Assembly: GCF_030463565.1 (NCBI RefSeq)
Contig: NC_134675.1
Coordinates: 9,631,862-9,695,861 of the forward strand
Reading direction: 5' to 3'
DNA: 64,000 nucleotides
Source of the DNA: Pelecanus crispus
Lineage: Eukaryota; Chordata; Aves; Pelecaniformes; Pelecanidae
In this document: in pieces, positions 41,203-52,413 of the stretch
How positions within the stretch are numbered: the first letter of the stretch is position 1
How the letters are laid out: each line of letters opens with the position of its first letter
Translations under genes and position numbers: made by a program
The notes under the pieces: generated by a model
Seen by the model: the letters and a program-made list of their open reading frames with translations, nothing else
Told to the model about the DNA's origin: nothing
Databases searched by the model: none

Positions 41203-42746
41203 TAGAATCATAGAATGCTTTGGGTTGGAAGGGACCTTTAGAGGTCATCTAGCCCAACCCCCCTGCAGTGAGCAGGGACAGCTTTAACCAGATCAGGGCG
41301 CTCAGAGCCCCGTCCAACCTGACCTGGAATGTTTCCAGGGATGGGGCCTCCACTACCTCTCTGGGCAACCTGTGCCAGTGCTTCACCACCCTCACTGTAA
41401 AAAACTTCTTCCTTATGTCTAGTCTAAATCTATTCTTCTTCAGTTTAAAACCATTATTCCTTGTCCTGTCACAACAGGCCTTGCTAAAAAGATTGTCCCC
41501 CATCCTTCCTGTAGGCCCCCTTTAAGTACTGGAAGGCCGCAATAAAGTCTCCCCGCAGCCTTGTCTTCTCCAGGCTGAACAACCCCAGCTCTCTCAGCCT
41601 GGCCTCGTAGGAGAGGTGCTCCAGCCCTCGGATCATTTTGGTGGCCCTCCTCTGGACCCGCTCCAACAGGTCCATGTCCTTCTTGTGCTGAGGGCCCCAG
41701 AGCTGGACGCAGTGCTCCAGGTGGGGTCTCACCAGAGCAGAGCAGAGGGGCAGGATCATCTCCCTCGACCTGCTGGCCACGCTTCTTTTGATGCAGCCCA
41801 GGATTCGGTTGGCTTTCTGGGCTGCAAGAGCACATTGCCGGCTCATGTCCAGCTTTTCATCCACCAGCACCCCCAATTCCTTCTCCGCAGGGCTGCTCTC
41901 AATCCCTTCATCCCCCAGCCTGTGTTGATATCGGGGGTTGCCCCGTCCCAGGTGCAGGACCTTGCACTTGGCCTTGTTGAACCTCATGAGGTTCGCACAG
42001 GCCCACCTCTCCAGTTTGTCCAGGTCCCTTTGGATGACATCTCATCCTTCTGGCGTGTCAACCGCACCACTCAGCTTGGTGTCGTCTGCAAACTTGCTGA
42101 GGGTGCACTCGATCCCACTGTCTGTGTCATTGATAAAGATGTTAAACAGCACCGGTCCCAGTACGGACCCCTGAGGGACTCCACTTGTCACCGGTCTCCA
42201 TGTGGACATCGAGCCATTGACCACGACCCTCTGGATGCGACCATCCAGCCAATTCCTTATCCACCGAACAGTCCACCCATCAAACCCATATCTCTCCAAT
42301 TTAGAGAGAAGGATGTTGTGGGGGACCGTGTCGAAGGCTTTACAGAAGTCCAAATAGATGACGTCTGTTGCTTTTCCCTTGTCCACTGATGCAGTCACTC
42401 CTTCATAGAAAGCCACTAGGTTGGTCAGGCAGGACTTGCCCTTGGTGAAGCCGTGCTGGCTGTCTCAAATCACCCCTCTGTCTTCTGTGTGCTTGAGCAT
42501 AGCTTCTAGGAGGATCTCCTCCATGATCTTCCCAGGCACAGAGGTGAGGCTGACAGGTCGGTAGTTCCCAGGGTTCTCCTTTCTTCCCTTTTTAAAAATG
42601 GGCACAACGTTCCCCTTCTTCCAGTCAGCAGGGACTTCACCTGACTGCCATGACTTTTCAAATATCATGGAGAGTGGCTTGGCAACTACATCAGCCAATT
42701 CCCTCAGGACTCTGGGGTGCATCTCATCAGGTCCCATAGACTTGCT
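41203..42746 (-). mobile_element. CR1, 5' truncated, minus strand (left arm)
   Basis: The minus-strand reading gives CR1 reverse transcriptase from the S-M-G-P-D block to the C-terminus, broken by only two TGA codons (42465-42467 and 42042-42044) and one frameshift near the end. F-A-D-D is present. The 3' end is CATTCTATGATTCTA. It abuts the 5' end of the oppositely oriented full CR1. Confidence 0.92.
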
Positions 42747-43076
42747 AAGGCGACAAAAAGCGCAGGGCGAGAGCAGGCAGCCCAGCCCCACGCCTAGAGC
42801 GGGAAAGGGCGAGCTGTTGACGTGCAGCAGCTCTGACGCAGCGTGGCGGGGCCAGGAGTGATGGCGGCAGTTTTAAAACCTCCCACTTATAAAAGCAGCC
42901 CCCAGGGAGCGCGAGTGACCAAGGAGCGCGGCGAACAGGACAGGCAAACAGGGTGTGGCGCGTCAGAAGGGCGTGGCGCGTCAGTTCACGCGGGGAGGGC
43001 CGAGTGACCCCGCTCCTAGTTCCAAAGGGAAACTCAGGCAGTGGTCATCGTCCGCCCAGGAGAACACCTGGCAGCT
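42747..43076 (+). promoter_or_regulatory. CR1 5' UTR / internal promoter region
   Basis: GC-rich and CpG-rich, with TATAAAAG at 42888-42895 and two copies of GTGGCGCGTCAG at about 42955-42985. The position before ORF1 suggests the LINE promoter; function is inferred. Mirrored at 58987-59316. Confidence 0.55.
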
Positions 43077-44168
43077 ATGGTCACCACCCGCCCAAAAGCC
43101 GCTGCCAGAAGGAATGCGGGGACTCAGACGGAGCTCCCGCACAAACACGCAGCCGTCCAGGTCGCCGGCTGCAGGGAGTGCCTGAGCCTGTCGCTTGTAC
43201 CGGAGGGCAGCAGAGACAGCAAATGTCTTGGCTGTGACCAGGTAGATGATCTCCTCAGCCTGGTGGCAGAGCTGAAGGAGGAAGTGGAAAGGCTGAGGAG
43301 TATCAGGGAGTGTGAGAGGGAAATAGACTGGTGGAGCTGCACCCTACTGTCCCTGGGGCCAGGGCAAAAGGCAGAGGCCCCACAAGGAGCGGAGGATCCC
43401 CTACCCTCTTGCCGGCAAGCAGAAGGAGGGGATCCAAGAGATGGGGGGGAATGGAAACAGGTCCCTGCCCGGGGAGGCAGGCGAATCCCCTCCCGGCTTC
43501 CCTCACCTTCCCAGCTGCCCTTGCATAACAGATATGGGGCTCTGGAAGTTGAGGGCCAGGCAAGTGGGGAGGGAGGTGAAGGCGAAGGTCCAGCCAGGGG
43601 GTTGCCGAGGGCCAGTCAGTCAACCCCACGGATTACGACTGCCCCTGTTAAGAAAAAAAGGAGGGTAATTGTGGTGGGTAATTCCCTCCTGCGGGGAACT
43701 GAGGGGCCAATCTGCCACCCGGACCCATCCTACAGGGAAATCTGCTGCCTCCCTGGGGCCCAGGTTAGGGATGTTACTAGGAAACTCCCCGACCTCGTGA
43801 GGCCCTCCGATTATTACCCGTTGCTGGTTGTACAGGTTGGCAGTGATGAGATTACACATAGAAGTCCTAAGGCAATGAAGAGGGACTTCAGGGCACTGGG
43901 GCGATTGGTCGCAGGATCGGGAGTGCAGGTAGTGTTTTCCTCAATCCCGTCAGTGGCAGCTAGGAGTGCTGAAAGGAATGGGAAAACTCACCTGATTAAC
44001 AGATGGCTCAGAGGCTGGTGCCATCGGTGGAATTTTGGGTTTTTCGATCACGGGGAGGTTTACACGGCACCGGGCCTGCTGGCGGCTGATGGAGATCGGC
44101 TGTCTCCAAAGGGGAAAAGGATTCTGGCCCATGAGTTGGCGGGACACATTGAGAGGGCTTTAAACTAG
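43077..44168 (+). CDS. CR1 ORF1 protein (zinc-finger-like, coiled coil, esterase-like)
   Basis: 363 codons from ATG 43077, uninterrupted. It has a C-x2-C ... C-x2-C pair (about 43170-43235), a leucine/glutamate-rich coiled coil (about 43250-43320), a Pro-rich linker and a C-terminal SGNH-esterase-like domain opening V-G-N-S-L-L-R-G (about 43673). The catalytic Ser block is intact. The late D-x-x-H block reads D-G-D-R-L-S (about 44085), so the His seems replaced by Arg. CR1 ORF1 binds nucleic acid in related elements. Confidence 0.85.
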   Translation: MVTTRPKAAARRNAGTQTELPHKHAAVQVAGCRECLSLSLVPEGSRDSKCLGCDQVDDLLSLVAELKEEVERLRSIRECEREIDWWSCTLLSLGPGQKAEAPQGAEDPLPSCRQAEGGDPRDGGEWKQVPARGGRRIPSRLPSPSQLPLHNRYGALEVEGQASGEGGEGEGPARGLPRASQSTPRITTAPVKKKRRVIVVGNSLLRGTEGPICHPDPSYREICCLPGAQVRDVTRKLPDLVRPSDYYPLLVVQVGSDEITHRSPKAMKRDFRALGRLVAGSGVQVVFSSIPSVAARSAERNGKTHLINRWLRGWCHRWNFGFFDHGEVYTAPGLLAADGDRLSPKGKRILAHELAGHIERALN

Positions 44169-44287
44169 GTTTGAAGGGGGAAGGGGATATAAACAGGCCC
44201 GTTAGTGAGGAGGCCAGGGGCGGCATGGCAACACTGGGGGTGAAATAGATAGCCCAGCTCAAGTGCATCTACACCAATGCACGCAGC

Positions 44288-47008
44288 ATGGGCAACAAAC
44301 AGGAGGAGCTGGAAGCCCTTGTGCAGCAGGATGGCTATGACATAGTCGCCATCACAGAAACGTGGTGGGACGACTCTCATGACTGGAGTGCTGCACTGGC
44401 AGGCTATAAGCTCTTCAGAAGGGATAGGCAAGGAAGGAGAGGTGGTGGGGTGGCTCTGTATGTTAGGGAGGGTTTTGACTGTATAGAGCTTGACAGTGGA
44501 GATGACAAGGTCGAGTGCTTCTGGGTAAGGATGAGGGGGAAGGCCAACAAGGCGGATGTCCTGCTGGGAGTCTGCTATAGACCACCCAACCAGGATGAAG
44601 AGGTAGATGAAGCATTCTATAAGCGGCTGGCAGATGTCTCGCAATCGCTGGCCCTTGTTCTCGTGGGGGACTTCAACTTGCCGGACATCTGCTGGAAATA
44701 CCATACAGCAGAGAGGCAACAGTCTCGGAAGCCCCTACAGCATGTGGGGGATAACTTTCTGAAACAGCTGGTAAGCGAGCCTACCAGGGGAGATGCCTCG
44801 CTTGACCTGCTGTTTGCTAACAGAGAAGGACTCGTGGGAGATGTTGAGGTCGGAGGCCGTCTTGGGCTTAGCGACCACGATATGATAGAGTTCTCGATTC
44901 TGGGCAATGCCAATCAGAGGGGCAGCAAAACTGTTACCATGGACTTCCGGAGGGCAGATTTTGGCCTGTTCAGGACCCTGGTTGGGAAAGTCCCTTGGGA
45001 GGCAGTCCTGAAAGGCAAAGGGGTCCAGGAAGGCTGGGCCTTCTTCAAGAAGGAAGTCTTAAGGGCGCAGGAGCGGGCTGTCCCCATGTGCCATAAGAGG
45101 AACCGACGGGGAAAACGACCGGCCTGGCTGAGCAGGGAGCTTTTGCGGGGACTCAGGGGAAAAAGGAGAGTCTACTGCCTTTGGAAGAAGGGGCGGGCAA
45201 CTCAGGAGGAGTACAGGGATCTTGTTAGGTCTTGCAGGGAGGAAATTAGAAAGGCAAAAGCCCAGCTACAACTCAATCTGGCCAGTGTTGTAAAAGATAA
45301 TAAAAAATGCTTTTATAAGTACATCAACAATAAAAGAAGAGCCGAGGAGGATCTCCATCCTTTGCTGGATGTGGGGGGAACATTGTCACCGAGGACAAGG
45401 AAAAGGCTGAGGTACTTAATGACTTCTTTGCCTCTGTGTTTAACAGCCAGACCAGTCATCCCCAGTGTACTCAGGCCCCTGAGCTAGAGGATAGGGATGG
45501 GGACCAGAATGGAGCCCTCATAGTCCAGGAGGAAGCAGTTAACGACCTGCTATGCCACCTGGATGCTCACAAGGCTATGGGGCCAGATGGGATCCACCCG
45601 AGAGTACTGAGGGAGCTGGCAGAGGAGCTTGCCAAGCCACTCTCCATCATCTATCAGCAGTCCTGATTAACAGGGGAGGTCCCTGATGACTGGAGGCTTG
45701 CCAATGTGAGGCCCATCTACAAGAAGGGCCGGAAGGAGGACCCGGGAAACTACAGGCCTGTCAGCCTGACCTTGGTGCCGGGAAAGATTATGGAGAGGTT
45801 CATCTTGAGTGAACTCAACAGGCAAGTGCAGGTCAACCAGGGGATCAGGCCCAGCCAGCATGGGTTCATGAAAGGCAGGTCCCACTTGACCAACCTGATC
45901 TCCTTTTATGACCTGGTGACCCGCCTGGTAGATGATGGAAAGGCTGTGGATGTCATTTACCTGGACTTCAGGAAAGTCCACCTTCTCCCACAATATTCTC
46001 CTTGGGAAGCTGGCAGCTCATGGCTTGGACGGGCGTACTCTTTGCTGGGTAAAAAACTGGTTGGGTGGCCGAGCCCAGAGAGTTGTGGTAAATGGAGTTA
46101 AGTCCAGTTGGCAGCCGGTCACGAGCGGTGTTCCTCTGTTTTGGGGCCAGCCTTGTTTAATATCTTTATTGATGATCTGGATGAGGGGATTGAGTGCACC
46201 CTCAGTAAGTTTGCAGATGACACCAAGTTGGGTGGGAGTGTCGATCTGCTGGAGGGTAGGATGGCCTGGACAGGCTGGACCGATGGGCCAGCTGACCGAG
46301 GCCAACTGGATGAGGTTGAACAAGGCCAAGTGATGGGTCCTGCACTTCGGGCACAACAACCCCATGCAACGCTACAGGCTTGGGGAAGAGTGGCTGGAAA
46401 GCTGCCTGGACGAAAAGGACCTGGGGGTGCTGGTCGACAGCCGGCTGAACATGAGCCAGCAGTGTGCCCAGGTGGCCAAGAAGGCCAACAGCATCCTGGC
46501 TTGTGTCAGGAACAGTGTGGCCAGCAGGAGCAGGGAGGTGATTGTGCCCCTGTACTCGGCACTGGTGAGGCTGCACCTGGAATACTGTGTCCAGGTTTGG
46601 GCCCCTCATTACAAGAAAGACATTGAGGTGCTGGAGCATGTCCAGAGAAGGGTAACGGAGCTGGTGAAGGGTCTAGAGCACAGGCCTTATGAGGAGCGGC
46701 TGAGGGAACTGGGATTGTTTAGTCTGGAGAAGAGGAGGCTGAGGGGAGACCTTATCGCTCTCTACAACTACCTGAAAGGAGGTTGTAGTGAGGTGGGGGT
46801 TGGTCTCTTCTCCCATGTAGTTAGCGATAGGACGAGAGGAAATGGGCTCAAGCTGTGCCCGGGGAGGTTTAGGTTGGAAATTAGGAAAAATTTCTTTATG
46901 GAAAGGGTGGTCAAGCATTGGAACAGGCTGCCCAGAGAGGTGGTGGAGTCACCATCCCTGGAAGTGTTCATAAAGCGGGTAGATGTGGCACTTTGGGACA
47001 TGGTTTAG
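44288..47008 (+). pseudogene. CR1 ORF2 (endonuclease and reverse transcriptase), broken
   Basis: The APE-type endonuclease is open from 44288: T-E-T-W-W (about 44360), G-D-F-N-L-P (about 44668) and L-S-D-H-D (about 44870) are present. Reverse transcriptase follows, with G-R-K-E-D-P-G-N-Y-R-P, F-A-D-D-T-K (about 46210) and the C-terminal region ending W-D-M-V at 47008. Lesions: frameshift about 45415, TGA at 45664-45666, frameshifts about 45975, 46130 and 46300. It cannot make a full ORF2 protein. Confidence 0.9.
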
Positions 47009-47117
47009 TCTAGTCTACCCTTGATTGGTTTAGAGTAGACTTGGTAGTGTAGGTTAATGGTTGGACTGGATGATCTTAAAGGTCTTTTCCATCCTAAACG
47101 ATTCTATGATTCTATGA

Positions 47118-47839
47118 CTTGTGTACATTGAGGTTCCTCAGGTGGTCTCGAACCTGATCTTCCCTTACAGTGGGAGGGGCTTTACCCCCCTGGTCCCCAT
47201 CTTTTGGTCCATCGACTCGGGAGGGGTGAGGAGAAAGGTTGCTGGTGAAGACTGAGTATGTAGATAAAACATTGAACCTGGCTGTGATTAGGAGATGATT
47301 TTTGGGAAAACCTCCAGAGTATTTACATATTGGAGGAAGTCATAGTTCAAGGACTTATTTAACAATTGAATGCTGTTGGAAAGAATGGAATCAGAAGTAT
47401 AGTCTTGACATTTTTTGACAATGTTTCCCTGTGATCCTACTAGGAAGAGACTTAAAAATACAATTTTGTTCCCTCCACCTTATAAGTCTTTTACTCAGTG
47501 TTTCACTGTGACAGCTAGTGGTTAGCTTCCTATTACAAAGATGCTGTTTTTTTCCTGAGGGCTCCTTTGCAGAGTGTTTCTTTTTAATCAGTTGTCAGAG
47601 AGGTTGGGTAATTTTCCTCTGAGAACTGTCTCCTGAAAATATCCCTGTTAGGCTATGTGATAAAAGGCTTGTCTCCACACACACACAAAGGAGCCCAGAG
47701 GTACAAAGGCAGGTGAGGAACCCCAATACCCCAGTCAGAGAAATGGATCCCCTGCTCTGGCCCCTCTCCAGCTCACCTTTCAGACTGAGGGGAGTCACTG
47801 CCTAGGGGTATGGGACACATTATGGGATGCAGGGGAAGC
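47118..47839. other. Unclassified AT-rich DNA
   Basis: I see no reading frame or repeat that I recognise. Confidence 0.4.
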
Positions 47840-48480
47840 GTGTTTCAGGACTGCACAGGACTTATTATGGGATGTTTAGGGGAGGAACTAAAGGCGGGGA
47901 AAGGGATGGATCTAGGTGATATGGGGAGGAACAAGAGTGGGAAAGTAGAGGGACAAGGGGATAAAAGGGGCTGGTTGCCTATAAACAGGTGGCTGGTTGG
48001 TATGCTTGTCTGGCCATGTCCTGCATCGGATCAGCGCGGTCTGTCCTGTCTTATTAAATTCCTTTCTAATTCTTCCCTGGGCGAGGGACTCTCTGTTGTG
48101 TGTGCACGGGAGTCTGAGTGCCAGCAACTGGAATCTGATCACAAGTTGGAGGGCCTGTGTGTCTGTGGTGCCCTGGAGAGACCGGGGTGAGTGAACTTGA
48201 ATGCCAGCAACTGGAGTGGGACTGCGAGTCATAGGGGCCCGTGTGTCCATGGTGCCAGCAACTGCAGCACCAAGGGTGTGTATGCCATTGTGTGATCGCT
48301 ACTGAATATCAAGCCAGACTAGCTGGCAAGTAGGATAAGAGGCTTGGGAGGCAGGTATCAAAGCAGCCATGTGTCCGGGATGGATACTGCAGAGATCAGA
48401 GGGTATCCAAGTTGGCCACTGGAGGGACCATGGGATCTGGGGGGGGTGGGGGTAGGGGGTGGGGTGTGTCGCTGGAGACA
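47840..48480 (+). repeat. LTR-C fragment with leader
   Basis: It contains GTATGCTTGTCTGGCC, GTCCTGTCTTATTAAATTCC and a leader with GTGCCAGCAACTGGA repeats, parallel to 34380-34620. A G-rich stretch closes it at about 48440-48470. Confidence 0.65.
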
Positions 48481-48498
48481 CTCATTTGTATATGTGTG

Positions 48499-49066
48499 TG
48501 ATGTGGTTTAGCCCCAGCCAGCAACTAAGCACCACGCAGCCGCTCGCTCACTCCCCCTGCCCCGATGGGATGGGGGAGAGAATCGGAGGAGTAAGAGTGA
48601 GAAACACTCCTGGGTTGACATAAGAACAGTTTAATAATTGAAACAAAATAAAGTAAAAGAGTAGTAGTAATAATAACAATATAATAACAGTCATAATAAT
48701 ATACAAAGCAAGTGATGCACAATGCAATTGCTCACCACCCACTTGACCGATGCCCAGCCAGTTCCCGAGCAGCGATTGCTCCCCCCGGCCAACTCCCCCC
48801 AGTTTCTATACTGAGCATGATGCCATATGGTATGGAATAGCCCTTTGGGCAGTTTGGGTCAGCTGGCCTAGCTGTGCCCCCTCCCAGCTTCTTGTGCACC
48901 TGGCAGAGCATGGGAAGCTGAAAAGTCCTTGACTGCTGTAAGCACTGCTGAGCAACAACTAAAACATCAGTGTGTTATCAACATTATTCTCATCATAAAT
49001 CCAAAACACAGCACTATGCCTGCTACTAGGAAGAAAATTAACTCGATCCCAGCCAAAACCAGGACA
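48499..49066 (-). repeat. 3' LTR of ERVL copy C
   Basis: 568 bp (plus strand TGATGTGGTTTAGCC to AAACCAGGACA). It contains the reverse of the ATTAAACTGTTC signal and a degraded CRE/TATA region. Confidence 0.9.
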
Positions 49067-49457
49067 GTATCCACCCCTTATTCTATACCATCTACGTCAT
49101 GCCCAGGTCCAAACCTTTCCAATACGTTCTAATTAATCCCCACCGCTTTCCCTATCTCGATATATGCACACAGATATCATTCCCTTAGTCTGTGGGCCAT
49201 CCCTCTAAAATGTCCGTTGAGTTCATTTAGTCCATGACTTTGGGCTCCATCTGTCATCACAGACTTTCAGGGCAGGAGAGGTGGTGTGCAGTGTTGGATT
49301 GTTGCATGCTGAAGACAGGTCTCATTCCAACACGGTTTCATCAAAGTTCATCTTCATTAAGCTGGGCAATTCTTACTGTAATACCATTGATATGGCATAT
49401 AGCAACCATACAAGAGATGACATACAGTATTATATAACAATAAACAACATACAGTTC
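49067..49457 (-). other. ERVL copy C 3' untranslated region
   Basis: It corresponds to 4540-5006 of copy A, with the polypurine tract (reverse CCACCCCTTATT) at 49070-49082. Confidence 0.7.
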
Positions 49458-49460
49458 AGT

Positions 49461-52413
49461 TCATTGGCTATTTTCACCTAAAATCAAATCCCCTTGCGGT
49501 ACACATCGGACTTCCCCATACTTTCGCATCACCCACCAAGTGCACCCAGGTCCTCGAGCAAAAGCAGTCCCACGCAAGGGTCTGCCTTTGCCAGAGGGGG
49601 AGGTCACCCAGACTGTCTTCCCCAGCATATTTTTTATGTGCACTACAGGAACTTTATCTCCTTCTACAGTACGTAAAAGTTTTGATTGGGCAGGGCCAGC
49701 TCGATTGGCAGATCCCCTGGTGTTGACTAACCAGGTGGCTTTTGCTAAATGTGTATCCCAATGTTTGAATGTCCCACCACCCATTGCTCTCAGGGTAGTC
49801 TTTAACAGTCCATTGTATCGCTCGATTTTCCCAGAGGCTGGTGCATGGTAAGGGATGTGATACACCCACTCAATGCCGTGCTCTTTGGCCCAGGTGTCTA
49901 TGAGGTTGTTTCAGAAATGAGTCCCGTTGTCTGACTCAATTCTTTCTGGGGTGCCATGTCACCACAGGACTTGCTTTTCAAGGCCCAGGATGGTGTTCCG
50001 GGCAGTGGCATGGGGCACGGGATATGTTTCCAGCCATCTGGTGGTTGCTTCCACTATGGTGAGCACATAGCGCTTGCCTTGGCGGGTTTGTGGGAGTGTG
50101 ATATAATCAGTCTGCCAGGCCTCCCCATATTTATATTTCAGCCATCGTTCACTATACCCGAGGGGCTTGAACCGCTTGGCTTGCTTGATTGCAGCGCATG
50201 TTTCACATTCATGGATAACCTGTGCAATACTGTCCATGGTCAAGTCCACCCCTCGATCACGAGCCCATCTATATGTTGCATCCCTTCCTTGATGGCCTGA
50301 GGTGTCATGGGCCCACCAAGCTATAAATAATTCACCCTCATGTTGCCAGTCCAGATCCACCTGAGCCACTTCAATCTTAGCAGCCTGATCCACCTGCTGG
50401 TTGTTTTGATGTTCTTCAGTGGCCCGATTCCTGGGTACGTGAGCATCTACATGACGAACTTTTACAACCAGGTTCTCTACCCGGGCAGCGATAGCTTGCC
50501 ACAATGCAGCAGCCCAGATGGGTTTGCCTCTGCGCTGCCAGTTGCTCTGCTTCCATTGCTGCAACCACCCCCACAGGGCATTTGCCACCATCCTTGAGTC
50601 AGTACAGAGATAAAGGCCTGGCCACTTTTCTCGTTCAGCAATATCTAAAGCCAGCTGGATGGCTTTCACCTCTGCAAACTGACTCGACTCCCCTTCTCCT
50701 TCAGCAGTTTCTGCGACTTGTCGTATAGGACTCCATACAGCAGCTTTCCACCTCCGATGCTTTCCCACAAGACGACAGGACCCATCAGTGAACAGGGCAT
50801 ATTGCTTCTCATTTTCTGGCAATTTATTATACAGTGGGGCCTCCTCAGCACATGTCACCTCCTCTTCTGGCAATGTTCCGAAATCTTTGCCTTCTGGCCA
50901 GTCCATGATCACTTCCAAGATTCCTGGGCGACTGGGGTTTCCTATTCGAGCCCGTTGTGTGATCAATGCAACCCACTTACTCCACGTAGCATCAGTTGCA
51001 TGATGTGTAGAGGGGACCCTCCCTTTGAACATCCAGCCCAGCACCGGCAGTTGGGGTGCCAGCAGGAGCTGTGCTTCAGTACCAACCACTTCCGAAGCAG
51101 CTCGAACTCCTTCATATGATGCCAATATCTCTTTCTCATTTGGAGTAGAGCAGGCTTCGGATCCTCTGTATCCCCGACTCCAAAACCCTAGGGGTCGACC
51201 TCGAGTCTCCCCTGGTGCTTTCTGCCAGAGGCTCCAGGTAGCAGGTAGGGCCATTCTCCCTGGCTGCGGTGTAGAGCACATTCTTTACATCCTGCCCTGC
51301 CCGGAGTGGCCCAAGGGCTACTGCATGAACTATCTCCTGTTTAATTTGTTCAAAGGCTTGTTGTTGCTCAGGGCCCCGTTTTAAATCGTTCTTCTTCCGG
51401 GTCACTTGATAGAGAGGGCTTACAATCTGGCTGTAATTTGGAATATGCATTCTCCAAAAACCCACAACGCCCAAGAAAGCCTGTGTTTCCTTTTTGCTAG
51501 TTGGTGGGGACATGGCTGTTATTTTGTTGATCACATCCATTGGGATCTGACAACGTCCATCTTGCCATTTCATTCCTAAAAAATGGATCTCCTGTGCAGG
51601 TCCCTTGACCTTACTTTGTTTGATGGCAAAACCGGCCTTCAGAAGGATTTGGACTATTTTCTTCCCTTTCTCAAAAACTTCCTCTGCTGTGTTGCCCCAC
51701 ACGATGATGGCATCAATGTACTGCAGATGTTCCAGAGCTTCACCCTGTTCCAGTGCCGTCTGGATCAGTCCATGGCAAATGGTGGGGCTGTGCTTCCACC
51801 CCTGGGGCAGTCAGTTCCAGGTGTACTGAACACCCCTCCAGGTAAAATCAAACTGGGGTCTGCACTCTGCTGCCAAAGGGATGGAGAAAAACGCATTAGC
51901 GATGTCCATTGTGGCATACCACTTGGCTGCCTTTGACTCCAGTTCGTATTGAAGTTCTAGCATGTCTGGCACGGCAGCACTCAGCGTTGGCATGACTTCA
52001 TTCAGGCCGCAATAGTCCACTGTTAGTCTCCACTCCCCATTAGACTTTCGCACTGGCCATATGGGACTGTTAAAGGGTGAGCGAGTCTTGCTGATCACTC
52101 CCTGGCTCTCCAGTCGACGCATCAGCTTATGGATGGGAATCAGGGAGTCTCGGTTGGTGCGATATTGCCGCCGGTGCACAGTTGTGGTAGCGATCGGCAC
52201 CTGTTGTTCTTCAACCCTCAGCAACCCTACAATCGAAGGGTCCTCTGAGAGACCGGGCAAGGTGGACAACTGTTTAATTTCCTCTGTCTCCAAGGCAGCT
52301 ATGCCAAAAGCCCACTGGTACCCTTTTGGGTCCTTGAAATACCCCCTCCTGAGGTAGTCTGTGCCAAGGATGCACGGAGCGTCTGGGCCAGTCACAATGG
52401 GGTGCTTACTCCT
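49461..52413 (-). pseudogene. pol: ERVL copy C pol
   Basis: It is collinear with copy A pol. The protease lacks its N-terminal half including the D-T-G active site, because gag is joined directly to a point about 55 codons before the Y-L-R-R-G block. Reverse transcriptase, RNase H (T-D-G-S) and integrase remain readable. Breaks: TGA at 51811-51813, a frameshift at about 51240-51290, and TGA at 49911-49913. Both TGA codons are CGA in copy A. Confidence 0.9.

Larger units (their letters stand above)
38063..46623 (+). repeat. Left arm of giant inverted repeat
   Basis: Every feature here recurs on the opposite strand at position 102,063 minus its coordinate, with no net insertion or deletion over 8,561 bp. 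The inner edge is sharp: pairing ends at 46623 (AAGAAAGACAT shared, next base differs). The outer edge is not visible because the right arm reaches the window end. I noticed one mismatch, 39844 C versus 62219 A. Confidence 0.97.
42747..47117 (+). mobile_element. Nearly full-length CR1 LINE
   Basis: It is 4.37 kb with a GC-rich 5' UTR (42747-43076), ORF1, ORF2 and a 3' end with ATTCTATGATTCTATGA at 47101-47117. Full-length CR1s are rare because most copies are 5' truncated. The part up to 46623 is repeated in the right arm; the last 494 bases exist only here. Confidence 0.92.

Noticed and set aside
41616..42389. 257-codon open frame on the plus strand (mirrored at 59674-60447)
   Set aside because: It is the antisense of CR1 reverse transcriptase; the sense strand carries the conserved motifs.
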